Shown here: positions 25,107 through 34,260 of the stretch, one piece after another
Numbering within the stretch: the stretch's first letter is position 1
How the letters are laid out: every line of letters begins with the position of its first letter
Source: Flavobacteriia bacterium
GTDB lineage: Bacteria; Bacteroidota; Bacteroidia; Flavobacteriales; Schleiferiaceae
Length of the DNA stretch: 64,000 nucleotides
Direction: 5' to 3'
Assembly (NCBI GenBank): GCA_013373425.1
Contig: JABXHW010000003.1
Coordinates: 1 to 64,000 of the forward strand
Position numbers and translations under genes: made by a program
The notes under the pieces: model-generated
What the model was told of the DNA's origin: nothing
Seen by the model: the letters and a program-made list of their open reading frames with translations, nothing else
The model's database searches: none

Positions 25107-26373
25107 TCTTATAACGCTTGCCCCAGTTGTTCTCCATGAATGCTTTTAGTGCTTTCTCGCGATCGCTGCTTCCTGGCTCGAAGAAAGAGGTGCCTTCAAT
25201 TTCATCTGGGAGATAGTTTTGGTCGACGAAATTCCCTTGATGATCGTGTGCGTAAGCATATCCCTTTCCATACCCCAAGTCCTTCATGGATTTAGTTGGA
25301 GCGTTTCTCAAGTGGAGTGGAACCGGCAGATCGCCAGATTTGCGAATTTCGGCTTGGGCTTTACCAATGGCCATGTATGAAGCGTTGCTCTTCGGGCTGG
25401 TAGCAAGATATATTGTACACTGAGCCAACGGAATTCGACCTTCCGGCATGCCAATTCGCTCAACAGCCAAAAAGGTATTCGTAGCCATAATTAGTGCAGT
25501 AGGATTGGCAAGGCCGATATCTTCTGAAGCGCTGATTACAAGTCGGCGCGCTATGAATTTAGCATCCTCACCACCTTCAATCATTCGCGCCAACCAGTAC
25601 GTTGCTGCATTCGGGTCACTTCCTCTGATGGATTTGATAAAGGCAGAAATGATATCGTAGTGTTGCTCTCCCGATTTATCGTAGCGCGCTCCACGCTGCT
25701 GTAAAGTCTTTTCAACGTATTCATCATCGATGACCACTTTGCCTTCCGATCGTTGTACGAGCCACTCTAGCTGATTCAGCAACTTTCTTGCATCTCCTCC
25801 GGAATATCTAAAAAGCGCCTTGGTACTCTTTAATTCAACCTCTACCTGAGAAAGCGAAGTATCTTTCTCAAGGGAAGTGGTCACAATTTCTAGTAAATCA
25901 TCCTCAGACAATGGATTGAGAACGTAAAGTTGTGTTCTGGACAAGAGTGCAGGAATTACTTCGAAGCTCGGATTCTCAGTAGTGGCGCCGATTAAAGTGA
26001 TCACTCCACGCTCAACCGCTCCTAGAAGGGCATCTTGTTGAGATTTGCTAAAACGGTGAATCTCATCAATGAATAGAACAGGAGGGGTGGTTCTGAACAT
26101 GTTCGATTTCTCAGAAGAAGCAATCACCTCTCTCACTTCTTTAACTCCAGAGCTCACTGCACTTAAAGTGTGAAAGGAGACATCGGCCGACTTCGCAAGA
26201 AGGTTCGCCAGAGTAGTCTTTCCAACCCCAGGAGGCCCCCATAATATCATGCTAGGAAGCACCTTGCGTTCTATCGAAGGTCTCAGCGCTCCATCTTTTC
26301 CTACTAGGTGCTTTTGCCCTACATATTCCTCGATGGTTTTAGGTCGCATTCTTTCGGCTAGGGGAGTGTGCAT
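25102..26373 (-). CDS. rarA: Replication-associated recombination protein RarA (MgsA)
   Basis: AAA+ ATPase acting at stalled replication forks, 423 aa, the usual family length. The sequence shows [20 protein letters not shown], Walker [10 protein letters not shown], Walker [10 protein letters not shown], sensor 1 [10 protein letters not shown], sensor 2 [12 protein letters not shown] and the C-terminal tetramerisation domain with [20 protein letters not shown] and the [11 protein letters not shown] end motif. The gene is single, with a TACTTTTG -7 box 18 bases upstream, convergent with the envelope cluster. Identification is firm. Confidence 0.96.
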   Translation of the reverse strand: MHTPLAERMRPKTIEEYVGQKHLVGKDGALRPSIERKVLPSMILWGPPGVGKTTLANLLAKSADVSFHTLSAVSSGVKEVREVIASSEKSNMFRTTPPVLFIDEIHRFSKSQQDALLGAVERGVITLIGATTENPSFEVIPALLSRTQLYVLNPLSEDDLLEIVTTSLEKDTSLSQVEVELKSTKALFRYSGGDARKLLNQLEWLVQRSEGKVVIDDEYVEKTLQQRGARYDKSGEQHYDIISAFIKSIRGSDPNAATYWLARMIEGGEDAKFIARRLVISASEDIGLANPTALIMATNTFLAVERIGMPEGRIPLAQCTIYLATSPKSNASYMAIGKAQAEIRKSGDLPVPLHLRNAPTKSMKDLGYGKGYAYAHDHQGNFVDQNYLPDEIEGTSFFEPGSSDREKALKAFMENNWGKRYKK

Positions 26374-26391
26374 GTTGTGGAGTTATGGCTT

Positions 26392-26399
26392 CAAAAGTA
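26392..26399 (-). promoter_or_regulatory. -7 box TACTTTTG of rarA
   Basis: Exact TAnnTTTG match on the minus strand, 18 bases upstream of the ATG at 26373; no clear -33. Confidence 0.55.
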
Positions 26400-26483
26400 A
26401 GGGAAAGAAGGTGCATCACATTGAATTGTTCAAAAGTTGTAAGGATGTGCCGAGGGTACACGTTTGATTCATAGCTTCACGAT

Positions 26484-27245
26484 ATGAATTCGGTTCAGAA
26501 AAAGAGATCCATCTGGGTCTACACCATATTACCTGCCATAGTAGTTCTTGTTCTCGCTGCCATTCACGGCATCGACGAGCTCTTTGATTTACATCTCAAT
26601 CAATACGGTTTGATGCCTAGAGATTTAAGTCAGTGGTATGGCATTTTCACCTTCTTCTTCCTCCACGGTGATTGGGAGCATTTGGCTAACAATGCCATGG
26701 CGTTGTTCGTGCTGCTGTCACTTGTCAGATACTATTTCCCTGTTCTCTTTCTCAGAGGATTCCTGTTAAGCGTTTTTGCACCTGCTATCGTTACTTTCAT
26801 CATAGCTCGAGAAAACATACATATTGGCGCAAGTGGTGGAATCTACTTCCTTGTCGTCTTCCTCTTCGTGAGCAGCGTATTCCGAACCAATCGATATTTC
26901 CTAGCACTTAGTTTGCTTCTTGTCTTCCTATATGGCGGACTGTGGTGGTGGGTGTTTCCAATCGAAACGGGTGTATCTTATGAAGGACACTTAGCTGGAG
27001 CAGTAACGGGTTTCTTAACAGCTCTCTATTACAGGAAAGCACCTTTTAATCCAGAAGTGGAAGAGCCAAAACCACGATTCGAGTTGGAAGAGGAGGAGGA
27101 AAAGCCCGATATCATCGGAGACCAATGGAAAACCAATTATCAAATTCCTGTTCGCTACATTTATGTTGATAATGAAGAAAGTAAGTCTAGTAGTGCTGAC
27201 CCTTCTGCCGATGATGGCGATGAGTCAGGAGTACCTCCTAATTAA
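26484..27245 (+). CDS. Rhomboid family intramembrane serine protease
   Basis: Membrane-embedded serine protease of 253 aa with about six helices. The catalytic dyad is present: Ser117 in GASGG and His169 in EGHLAG; HGDWEHLANNAMAL (residues 61-74) is the conserved helix 2 His/Asn motif of the oxyanion region. The C-terminal 60 residues are a charged, disordered tail. The last 74 bases overlap the start of the next gene in another frame, so the tail is under two coding constraints. Substrates are unknown. Confidence 0.92.
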   Translation: MNSVQKKRSIWVYTILPAIVVLVLAAIHGIDELFDLHLNQYGLMPRDLSQWYGIFTFFFLHGDWEHLANNAMALFVLLSLVRYYFPVLFLRGFLLSVFAPAIVTFIIARENIHIGASGGIYFLVVFLFVSSVFRTNRYFLALSLLLVFLYGGLWWWVFPIETGVSYEGHLAGAVTGFLTALYYRKAPFNPEVEEPKPRFELEEEEEKPDIIGDQWKTNYQIPVRYIYVDNEESKSSSADPSADDGDESGVPPN

Positions 27246-27684
27246 AAGTAGTGTTGGCAAGGGCATCAAGCGATTCGAAATGAATCAAGATGTTGGTATT
27301 CGCTATACAGGAGCTGAAGAGTTTGTGGTGGGTTACATGACAGAAACGGGCGATTCTTCCATTATCGTCAATCAAGTTGAAATCGGCTTGGATGAGATTG
27401 AAGCCATTAGAATCTACCGACCGTTCTTCAAAGGTATTGGTGTTGCTCAGCGATACGCCGCAGGAGGCATCATCGGACTCAACTTAGTAAATAACGCGAT
27501 TAGTGGATATCGCCCCTTGGTTAGTGAAGAACAAGGAATTTGGGCCGCTAGCCTATTTGTTACAAGCTATGTCTGGGATTATTTTAGTCGAAGAACCTAC
27601 GAATTGGAAGATGGTTGGAGCTACGAAGTGATTCAACTAGAGCCAATTTCGCCTCCATCTTTCGAATCTGCCACTTCAGAGTGA
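27172..27684 (+). CDS. Exported protein of unknown function
   Basis: Not recognised. The 170 aa product starts with a clear signal peptide (KKVSLVVLTLLPMMAMSQ, cleaved after MAMS) followed by a small mixed alpha/beta body, a Gly/Ala-rich hydrophobic stretch near 105-125 (AAGGIIGLNLVNNAI) and an acidic end. The start lies 74 bases inside the rhomboid gene in a different frame; the good signal peptide and the absence of a later start support this unusually long overlap. The 3' end also overlaps the convergent HdeD-like gene by 52 bases. Confidence 0.65.
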   Translation: MKKVSLVVLTLLPMMAMSQEYLLIKSSVGKGIKRFEMNQDVGIRYTGAEEFVVGYMTETGDSSIIVNQVEIGLDEIEAIRIYRPFFKGIGVAQRYAAGGIIGLNLVNNAISGYRPLVSEEQGIWAASLFVTSYVWDYFSRRTYELEDGWSYEVIQLEPISPPSFESATSE

Positions 27685-28211
27685 TTGGTTTTTTGTCCTT
27701 TCATTCTGAATGACATAATTGCCAGATAAAGTCCAAACAGTACGGCGTAGGCTCCCACGATTAAGTGAAGTTGAGATTCTTCTACACCGTCGAACAGCAC
27801 TAATGCCGAAAAGGCGATAGATACAAGCCCGGCAAGAATTACCGGAACAGACCTACTTCCTTTAGTTAAGCCTGAATAGAGCAGGTAGGCTCCCATGAGA
27901 AATGCCCAGAAACTTATCACATTGACAAAGGTTTCACTTGCCCATTGATTTTCGATCAAGTTCACTAGTCCCATGACCAGAACTGCCGTTCCGACCACAT
28001 ACCACCGCCAATCTGCGTGACCTCCTTTGCGGTGCATGTAGAAATTGAGTAGTAACGTAAGTATCCCCATTCCAAGCATGACATAACCGAGGTAGCGTAT
28101 CATGTCGATTAAATTCGTCTGATTATCGATAAGGAGTAGTAGGCCTAAAGCCATGATAATCACTCCGAAAAGCAGGAGGTACCACCAATAACGCGAAAAT
28201 CGCTTGAGCAT
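27633..28211 (-). CDS. DUF308/HdeD-like membrane protein
   Basis: Integral membrane protein (192 aa) with six hydrophobic helices in three pairs (WWYLLLFGVIIMALGLLLLI, LGYVMLGMGILTLLLNFYM, YVVGTAVLVMGLVNLI and so on), the repeat pattern of HdeD/DUF308 proteins. HdeD is linked to acid resistance in E. coli, but this is a fold-level resemblance only. The soluble C-terminal tail (RMKGQKTNHSEVADSKDGGEIGSS) is encoded opposite the end of the convergent exported-protein gene. It is 15 bases downstream of the DUF2400 gene and probably the last gene of that operon. Confidence 0.75.
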   Translation of the reverse strand: MLKRFSRYWWYLLLFGVIIMALGLLLLIDNQTNLIDMIRYLGYVMLGMGILTLLLNFYMHRKGGHADWRWYVVGTAVLVMGLVNLIENQWASETFVNVISFWAFLMGAYLLYSGLTKGSRSVPVILAGLVSIAFSALVLFDGVEESQLHLIVGAYAVLFGLYLAIMSFRMKGQKTNHSEVADSKDGGEIGSS

Positions 28212-28226
28212 AACCGTTGGGATTTG

Positions 28227-28997
28227 TTACCCCAATTTAAGCAAAGGATCCACACCCATCCCGAATAAAGCAAAATCATACTTCACAGGATCACTTGGGT
28301 CTAGTTGGCGAAGCGCTTGGTCCAACTCTTCAACTGCTTTTCTGTCGTTCTGCTTGCGGGTAAGAAGACCGAGAGCTCGAGCATTTACTCCGGTGTGCAC
28401 ATCTAATGGACATGAGAGTTTAGCCATTGGGATGCAGTTCCACAGACCGAAATCAACTCCTTTATCATCTTTTCTTACCATCCATCTCAAGTACATGTGG
28501 ATCCGTTTGGATGCAGCACCCTTTGCTGGATTAGCGATATGTTTAGCGGTTCTACCTGGATCTGCATTCTTGACAACAGATTCTCTGAATCTCTGAATTG
28601 CGTTAAAGTTATCATCTTCTTCCTTTTTCGGGAGGAATAGCCCCTCTAGTGATATGTTTTTGAGATAGATACTGCGAAGCGATTCAATGAAATATCGAAG
28701 GTCTTCTGCGTTGAATGTTCGATGAACAAACTGCAAATCTCTCAACTCCTGAGCAGAAGCACTCATTACAAACTCATAAGGTGATTGCCCCATGATATCC
28801 ATCAAGCGATCTGCATTCTTAAGGATGGTCTTGCGCTGGCCCCAAGCAATGGTTGCGGTTAATAAACCACTGATTTCAATATCCTCCAGCCGACTGAATC
28901 GGTGGGGAATTTGAATGGGGTCGTCATCAATGAAAGAAATTCGATTATAGCGATCGACTAATTCGTCAAGAGTAGATTTAAGCTCGGATGTAATCAC
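28227..28997 (-). CDS. TIGR02757/DUF2400 family protein
   Basis: Cytoplasmic protein of 256 aa in the TIGR02757 (DUF2400) family, widespread in Bacteroidota and of unknown biochemical role. Recognisable features are ELVDRYNRISFIDDDPIQIPHRF at the N-terminus, LLTATIAWGQRKTIL, FVHRTFNAEDLRYFIESL, and the C-terminal KRIHMYLRWMVRKD and CPLDVHTGVNARALGLL blocks. The helical layout resembles HhH-GPD DNA glycosylases (an RWMVR-like loop and a late Asp), but a glycosylase activity is not shown. It overlaps the LolD-like gene by four bases. Confidence 0.9.
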   Translation of the reverse strand: MITSELKSTLDELVDRYNRISFIDDDPIQIPHRFSRLEDIEISGLLTATIAWGQRKTILKNADRLMDIMGQSPYEFVMSASAQELRDLQFVHRTFNAEDLRYFIESLRSIYLKNISLEGLFLPKKEEDDNFNAIQRFRESVVKNADPGRTAKHIANPAKGAASKRIHMYLRWMVRKDDKGVDFGLWNCIPMAKLSCPLDVHTGVNARALGLLTRKQNDRKAVEELDQALRQLDPSDPVKYDFALFGMGVDPLLKLG

Positions 28998-29656
28998 GAC
29001 ATTCTACCGTCTTTCATCACGAGTTTACGGTCTGCGAGTTCAGCCAGCTCGTGATTGTGAGTGACAATGACAAAGCTCTGGTTGAATCGATCGCGTAGCT
29101 CTAGAAAGAGATCGTGCATTTCCTTAGCATGCACTGAGTCGAGGTTTCCCGTTGGCTCATCCGCAAGGACTAAGTCGGGTTGATTGATCAGTGCTCTTGC
29201 CACTGCAACACGCTGTTGTTCCCCGCCCGACATCTTGCTCGGCTTGTGATCAGCTCTATGGTGAATATTTAGCAATTGGAGCAGTTCCATTGCTCTATCC
29301 TTTACTTCAGCATCAGCCTTGCCTGCGATGTAACCTGGCATACAAACATTCTCAAGAGCAGTAAATTCAGGAAGAAGGTGGTGGAACTGGAATACAAATC
29401 CGATGTGCGTGTTCCTAAACTGGCTGAGCTCACGATCTTTCAAATTATGTAAATCAACACTGCCATATGAAAGCTCGCCTTTATCCATGCGCTCAAGCGT
29501 TCCTAGTACTTGAAGCAGTGTGGTCTTTCCAGCGCCAGAAGTGCCGCGAATACTCACGATTTCTCCTTGGTTGACCTCAATGTCAACTCCTTTTAACACT
29601 TCCACATCACCGAAGCTCTTATGGATGTCTTTAGCTGAAACGATAGACTTTGTCAT
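28994..29656 (-). CDS. ABC transporter ATP-binding protein (LolD/MacB type)
   Basis: ATPase subunit of a type VII ABC system, 220 aa. Walker A GTSGAGKTT, Q-loop FVFQFHHLLPEFTALENV, signature MSGGEQQRVAVARAL, Walker B LVLADEPTGNLD and the switch His in VIVTHNHELA are intact. The closest families are LolD (lipoprotein release with LolC/E) and MacB. No permease gene is adjacent: it lies between a DUF2400 gene and a DUF5916 gene with four-base overlaps on both sides. In Bacteroidota the lolD-type ATPase is often separated from its permease, so LolD is the likely but unproven role. Confidence 0.9.
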   Translation of the reverse strand: MTKSIVSAKDIHKSFGDVEVLKGVDIEVNQGEIVSIRGTSGAGKTTLLQVLGTLERMDKGELSYGSVDLHNLKDRELSQFRNTHIGFVFQFHHLLPEFTALENVCMPGYIAGKADAEVKDRAMELLQLLNIHHRADHKPSKMSGGEQQRVAVARALINQPDLVLADEPTGNLDSVHAKEMHDLFLELRDRFNQSFVIVTHNHELAELADRKLVMKDGRMS

Positions 29657-32049
29657 CTGGCGAAGATAGCGTAGTCGAGGAAGTAGGTCAATCGAATTGA
29701 AAAAATGTGCGTGCTCGGCGTGGAGATTGAGTTTGAGAAATTTTCAAAATATCCAGCATCCACCTCGTCGCCATAATTAATCAGCGTATTGCGATAGAGC
29801 AATATCAGTTCACTTCCAGGTCTGAACCACCATGAAAAACGGAGGTCGAGATTCAAGGTGTTGAAATTCAAATCTCTACCGAAGTCGCCATTTAGTGCAG
29901 TCAGATCTCCATCTTGCTCCAAGTTGTAATACTGATTGTACTTCAAAGCTCGCCAATAGTGACGGAAATTGAGGTTCAACGACATGCGAGGGGTGAAGAT
30001 GAAGGTAGATCCAAAGGTCTGTTCAACCGTTATAATATCTCTTCTGCCAAAGATGATGCTGTCATTCTGTGATGTAGCCCAACCCACGTTATTCAAGCCC
30101 ACGCGCGGGACGAAGTCGTAAAACAGGTTCCATCGGTCATTTAGACGAACAATGGGTTTCACTCCCCACTGAAAATACTGATAACCGAAGTCGCCGTTCC
30201 AACTTTCATAGCGAATACGCGAATCGATGGCAAACGGCTTTCGGTAATCTGATGAAATCCATACAGAGGCATTCTGACCACTTGGTTTATTGAATGTTCT
30301 TCCAGGTGATCTGGGTTCGAAATAATCAACCTCACCAATAGGAGTGAGGGTGAAATCTCCTCCAAACGCAAAGAAATTCTTGGTTACAGCGAAGAATGAA
30401 CCGTCGATGATCCATCTTTCATACTTCGACGGATCTGCTAATGTTCTGTACCCTGTTCCAACATCTACTCTAAATCGGTTAAATCCACCGCGTGGTTGAA
30501 AAATCTGGTAAGATCCATTGATGTAGTTCCCAAACTCATTGTTTCGAGCGAGAAACCCAAGGTCATTCTGATCGAAATTATCGTCAATGTAAGAAGCATC
30601 GTATGCCCAGCGCCAATTACCCTGTATTTTCTGAGCTCTGAATTGAACCGATTTTCCACCTTCGACGTTTTCATTCTCGAATACAGAACTATACTTAAAC
30701 TGACCAATGAAATTGTACGTATTCGCATTGTTGTTGATATCTGCCACGAGCGCGGTTACGTTTGCGTCTCTAGAATCTCCATTACGAATCACATTGGTGT
30801 TTACAAGGCTTATCGACTTGTTTCTGTCCAACCGCTGATCAAACACAATCACGTTGTAGTTCGTGAGAGGTTCTGATAAAATGCGCACTTCATTACCCAA
30901 TGAATCTTGCCCTACCAGATAGTTGTTATCTGTAATGGCATTCAAAAAGCCAATTCCCAAGTTATCACCAGTTCTTCCGGATATCTTAGTAGCGTTGAGA
31001 ATGCGCGTATAATCCTGCGTTAGGTTATTCAATCCAGAACCATCAGCGTTCGTGATGTTCTTCGGATCTCCACCAATTCTCCTTGAATAGAAGAGGTTGC
31101 CTTTGGAGAAGAGATCGATTCCCTCTACAAAGAATTGTCGGTTTTCCTGAAACTGATTCTCAAAAGGTGAAATATTCAGCAATTGTTGATCAAATGCAAC
31201 CTGACCAAAGTCCGGAATCAACGTAGCGTCCAACGTGAAGCTCTCATTGATGCCATATTTCAAATCCATACCGAAATTAGCAGACAAGGTGTTCGTTCCA
31301 TCTGGTGCCACATTGTCGTATGCCGAGAGATAGGGCATGAAGGTCAATCGAGTGGGAGGGTCGATGTCGTTCATTCCTCTCAATCGTCCCGTTTGCAATT
31401 CATACGTAGCAATAGATCGGTCGATAAAGTTCCAAGAGTACATTTCTCGCGTTCGACGAACATATCGGATCATATTCAAGCCCCAATCGTCTACGTCTTT
31501 ATCGGAGAAGCGGAGACATTGATAAGGAATCTTCAGCTCCACAGACCAGCCTGTTTCATCTCTTCTGATCTCGCTTTCCCAAACGGTATTCCAGCTGATG
31601 TCATCGCCGTTTGCAGTAGTCCTGCTATCGGTTTGCACCCCTGCGGCTGTCACGTAGAAATTGAAGTCGCTTATACCGTCGTTAAATGGATTGATGAAAA
31701 TGCCGAACCAATCGGTATTGACATTGTACACATCTCGCTGGGAGTACTGACTAAGAATTGCATCGGGCTCGGAGTCGTACATCCTTGCGAACACGTAGAT
31801 GGCATCGTCGTCATAAGCGAGTTGTACTTCAGTAGTTCGCCCGGCTGGCTCAAAGGGGCCATTGTCTGGCTCGAGCATACGGAACCCATCCGCGATAGGC
31901 GCCGATTGCCAGACGTCATCGCCTCCATAACCATCAATAGTGGGAGGTGACTGGGTCTTCTGGATAGAGTACACTTTTGGATCTTGCTGTGAAGCCAGAA
32001 GGTGAGAGGCTAAGCACAACATTGTCAGTGCAATAGTTTTTGTTGTCAT
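29653..32049 (-). CDS. DUF5916 outer-membrane protein with CBM9-like domain
   Basis: Large exported protein (798 aa). A signal peptide (MTTKTIALTMLCLASHLLAS) precedes a carbohydrate-binding family 9-like domain (about 35-230: PTIDGYGGDDVWQSAPIADGF, DAIYVFARMYDSEPDAI, WSVELKIPYQCLRF) and a C-terminal DUF5916 beta-barrel (about 260-798: TFMPYLSAYDNVAPD, FSWWFRPGSELILLYRNTLI, FSIRLTYFLDYAIFA). Function is unknown; surface binding or uptake of a glycan or peptide is a guess. ATG 32049 lies 6 bases from a TATATTTG box; an in-frame start at 32118 would precede the promoter and spoil the signal peptide. Confidence 0.87.
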   Translation of the reverse strand: MTTKTIALTMLCLASHLLASQQDPKVYSIQKTQSPPTIDGYGGDDVWQSAPIADGFRMLEPDNGPFEPAGRTTEVQLAYDDDAIYVFARMYDSEPDAILSQYSQRDVYNVNTDWFGIFINPFNDGISDFNFYVTAAGVQTDSRTTANGDDISWNTVWESEIRRDETGWSVELKIPYQCLRFSDKDVDDWGLNMIRYVRRTREMYSWNFIDRSIATYELQTGRLRGMNDIDPPTRLTFMPYLSAYDNVAPDGTNTLSANFGMDLKYGINESFTLDATLIPDFGQVAFDQQLLNISPFENQFQENRQFFVEGIDLFSKGNLFYSRRIGGDPKNITNADGSGLNNLTQDYTRILNATKISGRTGDNLGIGFLNAITDNNYLVGQDSLGNEVRILSEPLTNYNVIVFDQRLDRNKSISLVNTNVIRNGDSRDANVTALVADINNNANTYNFIGQFKYSSVFENENVEGGKSVQFRAQKIQGNWRWAYDASYIDDNFDQNDLGFLARNNEFGNYINGSYQIFQPRGGFNRFRVDVGTGYRTLADPSKYERWIIDGSFFAVTKNFFAFGGDFTLTPIGEVDYFEPRSPGRTFNKPSGQNASVWISSDYRKPFAIDSRIRYESWNGDFGYQYFQWGVKPIVRLNDRWNLFYDFVPRVGLNNVGWATSQNDSIIFGRRDIITVEQTFGSTFIFTPRMSLNLNFRHYWRALKYNQYYNLEQDGDLTALNGDFGRDLNFNTLNLDLRFSWWFRPGSELILLYRNTLINYGDEVDAGYFENFSNSISTPSTHIFSIRLTYFLDYAIFAR

Positions 32050-32055
32050 GAGCCG

Positions 32056-32063
32056 CAAATATA
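32056..32063 (-). promoter_or_regulatory. -7 box TATATTTG of the DUF5916 gene, 6 bases from the start codon
   Basis: Exact TAnnTTTG match on the minus strand ending 6 bases before ATG 32049, predicting a leaderless message. No -33 TTG at the usual distance. Confidence 0.55.
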
Positions 32064-32131
32064 GGGCACGTAGGCTTTTGAATGGAATCTTTAACACGCC
32101 TTTGATATAGGTGTTCACAGGTTAGGATTTT

Positions 32132-32160
32132 GTTGGCGCGTAGCCTATTTTTGCGCCAAC
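32132..32160 (+). promoter_or_regulatory. sucC promoter with perfect inverted repeat GTTGGCGC/GCGCCAAC
   Basis: A TATTTTTG -7 box (32146-32153) is enclosed by perfect 8-base arms GTTGGCGC (32132-32139) and GCGCCAAC (32153-32160). The right arm starts at the last base of the box, so a protein bound to the repeat would cover the promoter. The ATG of sucC is 24 bases past the box. The repeat lies mainly before the expected transcription start, so it suggests a DNA operator rather than an RNA hairpin. Confidence 0.65.
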
Positions 32161-32177
32161 CTAAAGCGAATCTTAGT

Positions 32178-33368
32178 ATGAATCTCCACGAATATCAAGG
32201 AAAAGAAATTCTAGCAGGCTATGGTGTACGCGTTCAGCGCGGAGTCGTTGCTCAAACACCAGAGGAAGCTGTTGAAGCTGCCAAGAAATTATCGGAAGAC
32301 ACAGGCACCTCTTGGTGGGTTGTGAAGGCACAGGTACACGCCGGTGGTCGCGGTAAAGGCGGTGGCGTAAAGCTTGCCAAGTCGCTTGACGAAGTGCGTG
32401 AGAGAGCAAATGATATCATTGGTATGGACCTCGTTACTCCGCAGACGTCTGCTGAGGGTAAGCGCGTTCACCAAGTGCTCGTAGCTGAGGATGTTTACTA
32501 TCCTGGCGAAAGCGAAACAAAAGAGTATTACATGTCTGTATTGCTCGACCGTCAGAAAGGTCGCAACATGATCTTGTATTCTACAGAAGGGGGTATGGAC
32601 ATTGAGGAAGTAGCTGAAAAGACTCCTCACTTGATCTTTACCGAAGAAATCGACCCAGCTGTTGGTCTTCAAGACTTCCAGGCTCGTCGTATCGCCTTCA
32701 ATCTTCAAACTTCAGGCATGGCCTTCAAGGAAATGGTGAAGTTTGTGAAGTCACTTTACACTGCTTACGAAGGAATCGATGCTTCTTTGTTTGAAATCAA
32801 CCCTGTGTTGAAAACATCAGATGATAAGATTCTTGCGGTTGACTCTAAAGTTACCATCGACGATAACGCATTGTTCCGTCACAAAGACATCGCAGAGATG
32901 CGTGACCTCCGTGAGGAAGACGCAACAGAAGTAGAAGCTGGCGAAGCTGGTTTGAACTTCGTCAAGTTGGACGGTAACGTGGGCTGTATGGTGAACGGTG
33001 CTGGTCTAGCGATGGCTACAATGGACATCATCAAGATGGCAGGTGGTAACCCAGCGAACTTCTTGGACGTAGGAGGTACAGCTGATGCGGCTCGTGTTGA
33101 GAAGGCATTCCGTATCATTCTTCAGGACGATAACGTTAAGGCTATCCTCGTAAATATCTTCGGTGGTATTGTACGTTGCGACCGTGTAGCTCAGGGTATT
33201 GTCGATGCTTACAAGAACATCGGCGACATTCCGGTTCCAATCATCGTTCGTCTTCAAGGAACAAATGCCGAGGAGGCCAAGAAGCTTATCGACGAAAGTG
33301 GATTGCAAGTACACTCTGCAATCATGCTTAAAGAAGCAGCTGATCTTGTTAAAGAGCTCGTAGTTTAA
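32178..33368 (+). CDS. sucC: Succinyl-CoA synthetase (ADP-forming) beta subunit
   Basis: ATP-grasp beta subunit of succinyl-CoA synthetase, TCA cycle step making ATP/GTP from succinyl-CoA. The 396 aa product starts MNLHEYQGKEIL, a near-invariant family start, then WVVKAQVHAGGRGKGGGVKLA, LFEINPVLKT, NGAGLAMATMDI, GGNPANFLDVGG and NIFGGIVRCDRVAQGI. ATG 32178 matches this start; the upstream in-frame extension crosses the promoter. The alpha subunit gene sucD is not in this window, so the pair is split as in many Bacteroidota. A strong terminator follows at 33563. Confidence 0.98.
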   Translation: MNLHEYQGKEILAGYGVRVQRGVVAQTPEEAVEAAKKLSEDTGTSWWVVKAQVHAGGRGKGGGVKLAKSLDEVRERANDIIGMDLVTPQTSAEGKRVHQVLVAEDVYYPGESETKEYYMSVLLDRQKGRNMILYSTEGGMDIEEVAEKTPHLIFTEEIDPAVGLQDFQARRIAFNLQTSGMAFKEMVKFVKSLYTAYEGIDASLFEINPVLKTSDDKILAVDSKVTIDDNALFRHKDIAEMRDLREEDATEVEAGEAGLNFVKLDGNVGCMVNGAGLAMATMDIIKMAGGNPANFLDVGGTADAARVEKAFRIILQDDNVKAILVNIFGGIVRCDRVAQGIVDAYKNIGDIPVPIIVRLQGTNAEEAKKLIDESGLQVHSAIMLKEAADLVKELVV

Positions 33369-33562
33369 TATTTGATAATAAGCGGGTTAGCGTGTAAGGA
33401 ATAGCGCGCTCATCCGTTTAGATATATAACCCTTCAATGTTTTAACACATTTTTTAGGGTTGACGAAAACCAATTACTCTGTAATTGCGTTAGTAAGGTA
33501 TCCGAAAGGATATCAATCTAGGGTAGTTTTCATAGGTTGATTGGTTAGGTTAGTTTGGTTGG
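33369..33562. other. sucC 3' region without a gene
   Basis: About 190 bases with no credible reading frame. A weak nested inverted repeat is visible: AACCCT (from 33428) with AGGGTT about 27 bases later, enclosing AATGT/ACATT. It precedes the strong terminator and could be a long 3' untranslated region of sucC; nothing else is recognised. Confidence 0.4.
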
Positions 33563-33599
33563 TGAGGCCTTTACCGCTCGGTAGAGGCCTCATTTTTTT
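33563..33599 (+). terminator. Strong rho-independent terminator after sucC
   Basis: A 13-pair stem (TGAGGCCT with AGGCCTCA, then TTACC with GGTAG, one G-U) closes a GCTC loop and is followed by seven T. It separates sucC from pnuC. Confidence 0.92.
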
Positions 33600-33654
33600 G
33601 CCCTAACTCTAGATTTAGCTTGATTATTCCAATCATCTGTTCCTTCTTTGCCTC

Positions 33655-34260
33655 GTGGACTTTATTATCGATATCTCTTGGTCGGAAGCATTGGGAGCCA
33701 TTCTCAATCTAGCTTTCCTCATTCTCCTAATTCGCCGTTCAGTTTATTGCTGGCCGTTCGGAATCCTCGGTTCAGGTATTAGTATAGTAGCCTACATTGA
33801 TGCTGGCCTCTATTCAGAAGCAATCCTCTACGGATTCTACGTTCTAATTGGAATTTACGGATGGTACCAATGGGATAAACACTCAGATTCGCACAAGCAG
33901 ATCAAGCCTATTCAATGGGGAATCAAACAACACCTCATTGCCATAGCAGTTGCTTTTGCAGGAATGCTGGGCTTAGGATGGTTTTTTAGTGATGCGGAGG
34001 GGGTGAGCAGACCCTATGAAGATGCTTTTTCAACTTCATTTGCATTTGTAGCTAGCTACCTCGAAGCCAAGCAGGTATTATCGGGATGGATTTACTGGAT
34101 AGTCCTGAACGGATTCTCTGTTTGGCTGAATAACGATAGAGGATTAGTAGCCTTCGCATTCTTGGCAGTAATCAACACCATCATGAGTGTATATGGTTAT
34201 TACAGTTGGATCAAATCCAAGAGAAAGGAAGAACTTCTAAATCCCGATGTTCTCTACTAG
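33655..34260 (+). CDS. pnuC: PnuC-type nicotinamide riboside transporter
   Basis: Inner-membrane facilitator for nicotinamide riboside or a related vitamin, feeding NAD synthesis. The 201 aa protein has about seven helices; family features are the RRSVYCWPFGILGSGISIVAY segment, ILYGFYVLIGIYGWYQW, and WIYWIVLNGFSVWLNNDRGL, including the conserved W and N of the substrate site. The start codon is GTG at 33655; no ATG gives a complete first helix. The end overlaps the convergent hydrolase gene by 24 bases. No nadR or thiamin gene is adjacent to refine the substrate. Confidence 0.92.
   Translation: MDFIIDISWSEALGAILNLAFLILLIRRSVYCWPFGILGSGISIVAYIDAGLYSEAILYGFYVLIGIYGWYQWDKHSDSHKQIKPIQWGIKQHLIAIAVAFAGMLGLGWFFSDAEGVSRPYEDAFSTSFAFVASYLEAKQVLSGWIYWIVLNGFSVWLNNDRGLVAFAFLAVINTIMSVYGYYSWIKSKRKEELLNPDVLY

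Noticed and set aside
31183-31950. 255-codon plus-strand frame opposite the DUF5916 gene
   Set aside because: Antisense to a well-supported minus-strand gene, no recognisable domain, no promoter or signal peptide.
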